Made by a program: the position numbers and the translations under genes. Shown here piece by piece: positions 1-6,181 of a stretch of 64,000 bases of DNA. The stretch lies in assembly GCA_022360175.1 (NCBI GenBank), contig JAKSDI010000215.1:1-64000 (forward strand), given 5' to 3'. How positions within the stretch are numbered: the first letter of the stretch is position 1; each line of letters opens with the position of its first letter. The DNA is from Chitinophagales bacterium (GTDB lineage Bacteria > Bacteroidota > Bacteroidia > Chitinophagales > Saprospiraceae). Under the pieces are notes generated by a model. It was not told the DNA's origin. It saw only the letters and a program-made list of their open reading frames with translations, and made no database searches.

Positions 1-173
1 AAGCACCACTTCGCTTACGTTTTTTACTCGGTCAGGCCTCGTGAGAAAAGTTGCCTTGTCTAGAATGAAAATTCCTCTCAATATAATGGTAACACTATTT
101 TGTCTTGGCACTTACTTTATATCAAGCTTCTATAACTAGATAAGGAAGAAAAGTAGAAAGTAAGTTTATTATC

Positions 174-650
174 TTATTTCACTATGTGGGCAATCAATTG
201 TCGGTAAGTGTTTTCCTCTTCTTCTGAAAGATCAATATTATTAAGCAATTGTTCATGTATAAAAGATGTAGTGTCCATCAAGTTTTTAGAATCTAGTACA
301 CTATAAAAATGATCTACTAGTTCTAATGATAAACCAGTTAAATCTGACAGTTGATCAGATGACAAAGTAGGGAAGTTAAGTTTCAGCTTTAACAAGTTAA
401 GCGTCTTTTCTTTCATTTGCCCTTGTTCAATACCTTCCTGTCTCCCTTGCTCTAATAACTGCTCCAATGTACTCATAGTAGCTGCTTTTGTAGTAAATTC
501 TATATTTTCAAGTTCTTCCATAAATGCTCTAGGAGATCTCTCTATAATTGCTAAAAAATAAATAACTACTGTATTCAAATGCTCCTTATCCTCCATCATT
601 TTTCTAAAGAGACGATCATCTGGCTGAAAAACTTGCTTTTTCTTCTTCAT
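174..650 (-). pseudogene. Rpn/PD-(D/E)XK nuclease-family remnant (internally deleted)
   Basis: This 158-residue protein looks like the two ends of an Rpn (YhgA-like, putative transposase) nuclease joined together. The start (residues 9-24, with DRLFRKMMEDKE) resembles the family's N-terminus. The rest resembles its C-terminal tail: a helical segment, a Q/E/G-rich EQGRQEGIEQGQ stretch near residues 67-78 and a final helical part. The nuclease core that would sit between them is absent, and the length is about half of what I recall for the family. It is probably inactive. It is transcribed away from the kinase gene upstream and has no operon partner. A short stand-alone accessory protein is possible. 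Family assignment is by eye and moderate. Confidence 0.5.
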
Positions 651-800
651 AAGAGCGCATTCATTTCAGCTTTAAGGTAAGAAAACTTAAATTAAAAACA
701 AAAAATATAAAATTTTTTGTTGGCAAAACCTAATCATACGTACAAATCCCTGAATCCAGGATTAACAGAAAACGTTAAAGCACTTTATGAAATAAAAAAA

Positions 801-856
801 CCTGCACCAGAGGGATGGCGGTGCAGGAGGTTCAAACAAACATACTATGAGAAAAC
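801..856 (-). repeat. Hairpin repeat copy 1 with terminator-like structure
   Basis: On the minus strand the unit carries a CCTGCACC/GGTGCAGG stem followed by a run of seven T, the form of an intrinsic terminator. The ~28 bases before the stem are identical to those of copy 2. Upstream on the same strand lies a promoter-like TTGC-N18-TATATTTG (891-862), so the unit could be a short transcript of about 60 nt with its own terminator. Whether this is a small RNA gene or only a duplicated terminator cannot be settled by eye. Confidence 0.55.
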
Positions 857-971
857 TGTTACAAATATAATGTTCTGTAGTCCTCCTGCAAGGGCGGCTG
901 AGGAATAGGAAGTAATTAGGAGAAGAATGGTCGTTTTGAGTTATTGAACGGAAAGTAGGAGCAAAAAAAAG

Positions 972-1024
972 CCTGCACCGGAGATTAGGTGCAGGAGGTT
1001 CAAACAAACATACTATGAGAAAAC
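972..1024 (-). repeat. Hairpin repeat copy 2 with terminator-like structure
   Basis: This is the second copy of the unit at 801-856: the same stem CCTGCACC/GGTGCAGG with a different loop, the same preceding ~28 bases, and a run of eight T after the stem on the minus strand. It lies about 200 bp beyond the kinase stop codon and could terminate that transcript. The sequence before it can fold as GAGAA-GT-TTCTC. Confidence 0.6.
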
Positions 1025-1088
1025 TTCTCGCAAGTTAAACTTATTTCGGCTTTATAAAAGCTTATATCTACATTCGGCTGCATATACA

Positions 1089-1164
1089 TAGGGAACGGCA
1101 AGAATAAGTTAGGGAACGGCAAAAAAAGGGAGAAATTCTTTTATATTGATGAGGAAACGGTAAA
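1089..1164 (-). promoter_or_regulatory. Candidate LytTR operator: three CCGTT-containing direct repeats
   Basis: The 13-mer TTGCCGTTCCCTA (minus strand) occurs twice exactly, at 1110-1122 and 1089-1101, a period of 21 bp. A weaker third copy (TTTACCGTTTCCTC) lies at 1151-1164, 41 bp further upstream. All three therefore sit on nearly the same face of the helix. LytTR-domain regulators are known to bind pairs of direct repeats about two helical turns apart, and the AlgR-type core contains CCGTT. A LytTR regulator gene lies 2.5 kb away. Use as an operator is inference. Confidence 0.45.
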
Positions 1165-1221
1165 TCCATGGAAGTAGATCATAACTATTATACCTATAAT
1201 TATTTCCAGTAACCGAATCCT

Positions 1222-3147
1222 CTATCTAATTTGTATTTCCATAACAGGGATTTTTATCTCAACCTTCGTTCCTTTTGCTTCTCCTGTTTTTTCATCCTTT
1301 AGATCAATAATCTGGATAAGGTCATCTATATTTTTGGTGTTGTGAAGTATTTCCAGGCGCTTTTCTGTAATCTTGGTACCACGAGAACGGTGGTTTTGAT
1401 ATTGAGGATCTTTCATTCTCAACTGCAAAGCTCGATCACGTCCAATCCCATTATCTTCTACGACACACAAGATGGTGTCTTCATCATAGAGGAAAAAGAA
1501 GACTTTAATAAGCCCATTACTTCGGGTACGCAAGCCATGTTCAATAGCATTTTCCACATAGGGTTGAACAATCATAGTAGGAACTCCAAGAATATCTTCT
1601 TCTATTTCTTCATCAATAATGATTTCATACTTCAAGCGATCCTCAAATCTCAGTTTTTCGTTGATATAAAGGTATTCTTCCAAAAATTCTATTTCTTCCT
1701 CTAAAGAGATAATTTCCAATTCAGAATACTCTAAGCTCCGCCGCATTAATTGAGCAAATTTAGCCAGGTACTTGGCCGCTGAGTTAATTTCGTTAGAAGT
1801 GATATAATTCTGAATCGAATTAAGCGCATTATACATGAAGTGAGGGTTCATTTGTGCCCTTAAGGCCTTCAACTGCAATCGCGTGGCCTGAAGGCGCAGC
1901 ATCTCTGTCTCCTGCTTTTTTTTCTCTGCTTCATATTTCACCTCCACCTCCATTTGTTTCCGCTTATCCACTTGCTCATTATATCGCTCTGCATATGTTG
2001 CGTATAATGTTTGATAGTGGTAGGCTTTTTCGAAATCCTTTTCTTCAGCGTAGAGTGCTGCAAATTCCTTACATACACCAGATAGTTGTTTATAATCTTC
2101 AATTTGCTCAGCATAAGCCATTGCCTTCTCATAATGACTTATAGCACGCTGAGTTTCATTAGTTTCAGCAAACAGGCGTCCACGCCAGGCTTCTATAATG
2201 GAAAAATTATAATAATCTTCTTCTGATTCTTCCTTATACAAATCTTCTGCTCTTCCAAATAGCTCCAGCGCTTCTTCATACCGTTTCTTTTCATAGTAAC
2301 AATACCCCAAATTGGCATTTGCGCTGGCTTTAGCGTGTTTGCTGGTATCATCCGATATATCGATTGCCTTAAGAAAATACGACTCCGCTTTTTCCTGATC
2401 ATTCAGAGCAATATATCCGATACCAACATTTAAATAGTGCCACGATAAACGAGTACGCATACCTATCGTTTCACACATCTGCACTACTTTCAGATAAGCT
2501 GCCACACTTTTTTCCCGATCGTCATTTCGTTCGTAAATCTTACCAAGCCCAGAGTGAATAAGCGTAAGAAAGTAATAATCTTTAAGTTCTAAAGGAGTTT
2601 CCAGCATATTGATACTCCGATCTGCTTCCAGCAGCATCTCTATTGCCTGAGAATAATTGGAATAGTGAAGATGCATAAAACCCTCTCTGCAAGTAATCCG
2701 GCTGAACAGGCGATTATCGGGAAAATTCTTTAGCGCTCGATTTGCCTTTGCCAGCATCTCCGTGGCCTCCTCCATCTTATGGAGATTCATACAGGTACCA
2801 GCATAATCAATATAGGCTTCGGCCTGCTGTTTTACCGCTCCCCTTTCTTTTAACAACTCAATCGCCTTTAGAAAATACGTTTCTGCTTGTTCGTAATTAT
2901 ATCGCTGGTTTTCTAAGGTTGCTGCATAGAGATAAGAATTGAGTAAAAAATCAGGATTAGAATGTTCTGATAGAATCTTAAACAGCTCGTTTATCAATTC
3001 GCTGGCTCGCCCAACATTAGTAAAAGAATAATAGGCAGCCAGCTTGTCCAATACAATGAGCCGCTGAACTGGATCTTGTTGATATTCAAGTTTATTCTCC
3101 AGTTCAAGCAAATTCAATGTGATAGGTAAAGTGCTATTTGCCAGCAT
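1222..3147 (-). CDS. TPR-containing LytS-type sensor histidine kinase
   Basis: The 641-residue protein has a long array of tetratricopeptide repeats (about residues 15-395), a coiled coil rich in K/E/Q (about 395-430), then a His_kinase/LytS dimerisation box with the phospho-acceptor H436 in MNPHFMYNALNS. A C-terminal HATPase domain has its N-box around N533 (ENAIEHG) and DNGIG further on. There is no signal peptide or membrane helix, so it is probably cytosolic and senses a ligand or partner through the TPRs. Its likely partner is the LytTR regulator at 3662-4423, separated from it only by the small GG-peptide gene. Family members phosphorylate LytTR regulators. The ligand is unknown. A terminator lies between this gene and the peptide gene, so it must have its own promoter. 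Confidence 0.88.
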   Translation of the reverse strand: MLANSTLPITLNLLELENKLEYQQDPVQRLIVLDKLAAYYSFTNVGRASELINELFKILSEHSNPDFLLNSYLYAATLENQRYNYEQAETYFLKAIELLKERGAVKQQAEAYIDYAGTCMNLHKMEEATEMLAKANRALKNFPDNRLFSRITCREGFMHLHYSNYSQAIEMLLEADRSINMLETPLELKDYYFLTLIHSGLGKIYERNDDREKSVAAYLKVVQMCETIGMRTRLSWHYLNVGIGYIALNDQEKAESYFLKAIDISDDTSKHAKASANANLGYCYYEKKRYEEALELFGRAEDLYKEESEEDYYNFSIIEAWRGRLFAETNETQRAISHYEKAMAYAEQIEDYKQLSGVCKEFAALYAEEKDFEKAYHYQTLYATYAERYNEQVDKRKQMEVEVKYEAEKKKQETEMLRLQATRLQLKALRAQMNPHFMYNALNSIQNYITSNEINSAAKYLAKFAQLMRRSLEYSELEIISLEEEIEFLEEYLYINEKLRFEDRLKYEIIIDEEIEEDILGVPTMIVQPYVENAIEHGLRTRSNGLIKVFFFLYDEDTILCVVEDNGIGRDRALQLRMKDPQYQNHRSRGTKITEKRLEILHNTKNIDDLIQIIDLKDEKTGEAKGTKVEIKIPVMEIQIR

Positions 3148-3203
3148 ACTAATTTCGACTTGGTGAATTATTTTAGAGCCTGTCTAATTGTTCTTGACTA
3201 TAT

Positions 3204-3245
3204 AAAAAAGGGCTATACCTTTCCAATAAAAGATATAGCCCTTAA
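3204..3245 (-). terminator. Intrinsic terminator after the GG-peptide gene
   Basis: On the minus strand AAGGGCTATA pairs with TATAGCCCTT across a 16-nt loop and runs into TTTT. It lies about 23 bp past the peptide stop codon and before the kinase start at 3147, so it makes the peptide gene a separate transcription unit. Confidence 0.8.
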
Positions 3246-3268
3246 AGATAATATATTTTCTAATATGA

Positions 3269-3412
3269 TTATTGAGGCACTATACCTCCACAACCATTAT
3301 TCCATTTCTTATTCTTGCTTTTTTTACCCCCGACGATCTTGTTCATGTCATTTTTCTTGATCGTTTTTAGATCTTTTTTCAAATCGTCTAGGTTTTTCTT
3401 TGATTTTCCCAT
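3269..3412 (-). CDS. Small double-glycine-leader peptide (candidate bacteriocin/pheromone precursor)
   Basis: This 47-residue product starts MGKSKKNLDDLKKDLKTI and has a leader ending in LKTIKKNDMNKIVGG. That is the amphipathic leader plus Gly-Gly pattern cut by C39 peptidase exporters. Cleavage after GG would free an 18-residue peptide, KKSKNKKWNNGCGGIVPQ, with one Cys and a basic N-half. I chose the inner ATG at 3412 rather than 3451 because the leader then has normal length and an A-rich stretch precedes it. The gene lies between a LytS kinase and a LytTR regulator on the same strand and has its own terminator. Bacteroidota encode many such GG-leader precursors, but no C39 transporter is visible in this window. 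Product function, processing and any modification are inference. Confidence 0.6.
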   Translation of the reverse strand: MGKSKKNLDDLKKDLKTIKKNDMNKIVGGKKSKNKKWNNGCGGIVPQ

Positions 3413-3459
3413 AGTATCTTTTTTTACGTAAACAGGGATTAAAAGTTGCACTCATTTCC

Positions 3460-3524
3460 CTGCAAATATTCGCAAGCACATAGTTTCAAGCCTAAAAACT
3501 ATGACTGGGCATAGATATTTGCAG
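3460..3524. promoter_or_regulatory. Nested inverted repeat upstream of the GG-peptide gene
   Basis: Outer arms CTGCAAATAT (3460-3469) and ATATTTGCAG (3515-3524) are perfect 10-bp partners. Inside them CATAGTTT (3479-3486) and AAACTATG (3496-3503) are perfect 8-bp partners. The structure ends 48 bp upstream of the peptide ATG. It has no T-run, so it does not look like an intrinsic terminator for the response regulator gene upstream. An operator or a leader RNA fold is possible. Confidence 0.5.
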
Positions 3525-3661
3525 TAAAAGTAAAAAATATTCCTTTCACATGCAGCCTAAAAAGCCTTACATTCATACATATTTTTATTACGCATAAGTA
3601 TAATGATAATGCCATCATCATACCATTATGAAAATAAAAAAATGATACAGCCAATAGGCCA

Positions 3662-4423
3662 CTATAAACCTTCCTGCAATTGTTTTATTTGTTCCATAAA
3701 AGCAGGCCGGCGGCGACGGGATACTTCAATTTTGATATCATCATCCATAATCAAGTATCCTCCATCTCCTTTTACAAATTTGCGCATGTAGTTTAGGTTA
3801 ATTACGTGGCGCTTATGTACACGGTAGAAATTAAAGGAGGCGAGTAAATCTTCGTAGGCTTTAATAGTTTTTGATGCAGTTATTCGCTCTCCATTATTGA
3901 GGTAGATATGAGTATAATTGTCTTCTGCTTCAAAACGGACTATATCTCGAATATTGACGAAATAGATACCATCAAGAGCAGAAATACTCATCTTGGTGAA
4001 GGCATTTGGATTGTTGTAGTAGTTATTGAAAATATCCAAACGACGATCCATTTGCCCTCCTTTCCGAGGCTGTACTTTGGCGACCGCTTCTTTTAGCAGG
4101 TCTGGATCAATTGGTTTGAGGATATATCCAATAGAGCTGTATCCGCAGGCTTTAATTGCATATTCTTCATAGGCTGTCACAAAGATGATCTCGAAATCAA
4201 TTGGACGAAGCTTATTCAACAACTGAAAAACCAGCCCATCCGGTAAACTTATATCCAAAAAAGCCAGATCTGGTTTACTATCTGGATCAGATAATAACTC
4301 AAAGCCTTTGCTAATACTGTCAGCTTCACCTATAAGCTCAACATTATCACAATACTTAGCGATCAGGTTTTTCAGATTATTCAACCCCTTTACTTCATCT
4401 TCTATGATAACTGCCTTTATCAA
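3662..4423 (-). CDS. LytTR-family response regulator
   Basis: The 253-residue protein is a standard REC-LytTR regulator. Residues 1-120 form the receiver domain, with the acidic pair in IIEDE, phospho-acceptor D57 in FLDISLPDG, a Thr in FVTAYEEYA and a Lys in YILKPID. Residues about 145-250 form the LytTR DNA-binding domain with the typical FxAEDNYTHIY and FYRVHKRHVINL segments. It would be phosphorylated by the LytS-type kinase at 1222-3147. Candidate binding sites are the direct repeats at 1089-1164. The intervening small peptide gene suggests that the pair responds to, or controls, a secreted peptide, but this is not proven by the sequence. Confidence 0.92.
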   Translation of the reverse strand: MIKAVIIEDEVKGLNNLKNLIAKYCDNVELIGEADSISKGFELLSDPDSKPDLAFLDISLPDGLVFQLLNKLRPIDFEIIFVTAYEEYAIKACGYSSIGYILKPIDPDLLKEAVAKVQPRKGGQMDRRLDIFNNYYNNPNAFTKMSISALDGIYFVNIRDIVRFEAEDNYTHIYLNNGERITASKTIKAYEDLLASFNFYRVHKRHVINLNYMRKFVKGDGGYLIMDDDIKIEVSRRRRPAFMEQIKQLQEGL

Positions 4424-4935
4424 ATCTGCGGATAATTTAATAATCGTTCAAATACGAGGTATAAAACCCCATTAATAAGGTGATTGTTTTAAATAAAGTA
4501 ATAATTAGTAGCGGGCGTTAGAGTTCAAAGCATTACCCATGCTAATAAACTCTAACATGATTGTCTGTAGCCCGCTTTCCCTATTGAAGTTGGTATCGAT
4601 TGTTGGGATACATATAACGGACTACAGAAATCATGCCATATTTAATTACTTCGCTCTGATCAGTGATAGAAATGAAATGTTTTTCAGAAATTATTCCTAC
4701 CACCGCAAACAAAGATAAATTAAAATAATTAAAATATAGAATTTTATTTAAAATATAAAAACGAAGGTTTTCCCTCCTCAAATCCCCATGTTTGGTGACT
4801 ACCTAAAAGGTACTTACCTTTAGAGTTTTAAAGTATGTTTTTATTACTTTAGTTCATTAGTACGGGGGTGATTCGAATTAAATAAATAAAAATTCCGTAC
4901 CGCATTTCTTGTAAAAAAGGATACTTAATATCAAT
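4424..4935. other. Intergenic region with one structured element
   Basis: This 512-bp AT-rich stretch separates the LytTR gene (minus) from the channel gene (plus). The only clear structure is the stem set at 4510-4576. A 66-codon minus-strand frame (4581-4781) has no recognisable family and is not called. Confidence 0.5.
4510..4576. other. Three-tier stem structure of unknown role
   Basis: AGCGGGC (4510-4516) pairs with GCCCGCT (4570-4576). Directly inside, GTTAGAGTT (4517-4525) pairs with AACTCTAAC (4548-4556), and AGCAT/ATGCT form a small apical stem. Arms of 7, 9 and 5 bp are all perfect, with one 13-nt bulge. It lies 87-153 bp upstream of the LytTR regulator start on the minus strand. 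It could be a 5' leader fold or a palindromic repeat; there is no adjacent T-run. Confidence 0.4.
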
Positions 4936-5766
4936 ATGCCAACTAACATAAATCCTTTAAAGGAGCGCTTACATGAAATCATTTTTGAAGCAGATACTCC
5001 TGCCGGAAAAGTTTTTGATGTTTCCTTATTAGTGCTCATTGCCGCCAGTGTTTTAGTAGTAATGTTGGAAAGTGTTGATCCGCTCCAACAGAGATATAGT
5101 AAAATATTCACCTATCTGGAATGGGCCTTTACGATCGTTTTTACCATTGAGTACATACTTCGATTATACTGCGTATATCGCCCTATGAAGTATGCTACCA
5201 GTTTTTTTGGAATAGTAGACCTTTTATCCATTTTACCTACCTATCTAAGCCTTTTTGTACAGGGCACTCATTATCTGGTCGTTATCCGAGGGCTTCGCCT
5301 ACTAAGGGTATTTCGTATACTTAAGCTAGGACACTTTTTAAAAGAAGGAGATGTTATTGTTCGGGCACTTATGGCCAGTCGGGCAAAAATCACTGTATTT
5401 CTCACCTTTGTTATGCTTGCCACTATCATTTTTGGGTCGGTTATGTATCTGGTAGAAGGGGGATCAAATGATAGCTTTTCCAGCATTCCCAGAAGCATTT
5501 ATTGGGCTATTGTAACCTTAACAACCGTAGGTTATGGTGATATTACTCCCGCTACTGCCATCGGACAATTTTTATCCGCTGCTATTATGATCCTCGGTTA
5601 TGCCATCATTGCGGTACCTACAGGTATCGTATCTGCTGAATTTATAAGCGAGCTTAATAGTGACCGGGGTACTAATACACAAGCCTGTAGATACTGTGGT
5701 AAAGAAGGGCATGCTGATGATGCAGTGTATTGTAAGTATTGTGGAGAGATATTGAATGAGAATTAA
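4936..5766 (+). CDS. Voltage-gated potassium channel with C-terminal zinc ribbon
   Basis: A 276-residue inner-membrane protein with the six-helix Kv layout: S1 about 27-47, S2 about 60-80, S3 about 87-105, an arginine-rich S4 (RGLRLLRVFRILKLGHF, about 114-131), S5, the pore filter TTVGYGD and S6 about 210-235. The filter sequence is that of K+ channels, and the spaced S4 arginines indicate voltage sensing. After S6, residues about 250-272 form a C-x2-C...C-x2-C zinc ribbon (CRYCGKEG and CKYCGEIL), which is not part of the basic channel. It stands alone with no linked gene. Assignment as a Kv-type channel is secure; the role of the ribbon is unknown. Confidence 0.92.
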   Translation: MPTNINPLKERLHEIIFEADTPAGKVFDVSLLVLIAASVLVVMLESVDPLQQRYSKIFTYLEWAFTIVFTIEYILRLYCVYRPMKYATSFFGIVDLLSILPTYLSLFVQGTHYLVVIRGLRLLRVFRILKLGHFLKEGDVIVRALMASRAKITVFLTFVMLATIIFGSVMYLVEGGSNDSFSSIPRSIYWAIVTLTTVGYGDITPATAIGQFLSAAIMILGYAIIAVPTGIVSAEFISELNSDRGTNTQACRYCGKEGHADDAVYCKYCGEILNEN

Positions 5767-5989
5767 GGATGTAGTTCTCTATACCGTATGTATATGTCTG
5801 AAGAACTTAATGTTAAGCTTTGAATATATCATTTAAAGTTTATTATCTTTACCTCATCAGTAAAGTCAGGAGCTTGTTCTCAAGCTCTATTTTATACTCA
5901 TCTATTAGCTTCCATTTTTTTACAATCAATGATTAAATAGTTCTCAAAGGATTTAAAATGGCCTGAGAACTACTTAGTGTATCCTTGTT

Positions 5990-6153
5990 AGAACTTGTTT
6001 AAAGATCGTTTTTGATGATCAAAATAGTTCATTTTATGTTTAGACAAGGCGCTTAAATGAGAACGTAGCAGGGCTACGAAGCTTATTTGAGCAACGAAGT
6101 GTAAGCATAAAAAGGGCGTTTTGAACCCAAAGGATGAACTTTAAACAAGTTCT
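5990..6153. mobile_element. MITE-like 164-bp palindromic element
   Basis: The ends are perfect 15-bp inverted repeats: AGAACTTGTTTAAAG at 5990-6004 and its complement at 6139-6153. The middle is CGTAGC-AGG-GCTACG (6064-6078), exactly at the midpoint. The arms between remain partly complementary, so the whole element is one long imperfect palindrome with no coding capacity. This fits a MITE or large REP-type repeat. No target duplication is obvious. It covers the first codons of an upstream-extended amylase frame, which is one reason to start that gene at 6182. Confidence 0.6.
6011..6042 (+). promoter_or_regulatory. Possible promoter inside the MITE, reading into the amylase gene
   Basis: TTTG (6011-6014), 20 bases, then TATGTTTA (6035-6042) is close to the Bacteroidota consensus TTTG-N19-TANNTTTG. 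If used, the leader before the amylase ATG would be about 130 nt. The last base of the -7 box deviates, so confidence is low. Confidence 0.3.
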
Positions 6154-6181
6154 TAATTTTTATTCTCAAAACTTTGACAAT

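Larger units (their letters stand above)
651..1221. other. 571-bp non-coding region with hairpin repeats and direct repeats
   Basis: No credible gene lies here. The stretch holds two copies of a hairpin-containing repeat (801-856 and 972-1024) and a set of direct repeats (1089-1164) just past the kinase stop codon. A minus-strand frame at 762-1007 only reads through the two hairpins, as its duplicated FEPPAP segment shows. Confidence 0.6.

Noticed and set aside
762..1007. 81-codon minus-strand frame with two FEPPAP segments
   Set aside because: The duplicated peptide comes only from the frame crossing both terminator-like hairpin repeats. It has no start signal or family.
841..1032. Plus-strand mini-frames MRKLLQI and MRKLLAS after an AGGAGG motif
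   Set aside because: The AGGAGG lies 16 bases from each ATG, too far for a ribosome-binding site, and the similarity is explained by the repeat. The minus-strand terminator reading is better.
4581..4781. 66-codon minus-strand frame
   Set aside because: AT-rich composition, no recognisable family and no supporting signal.
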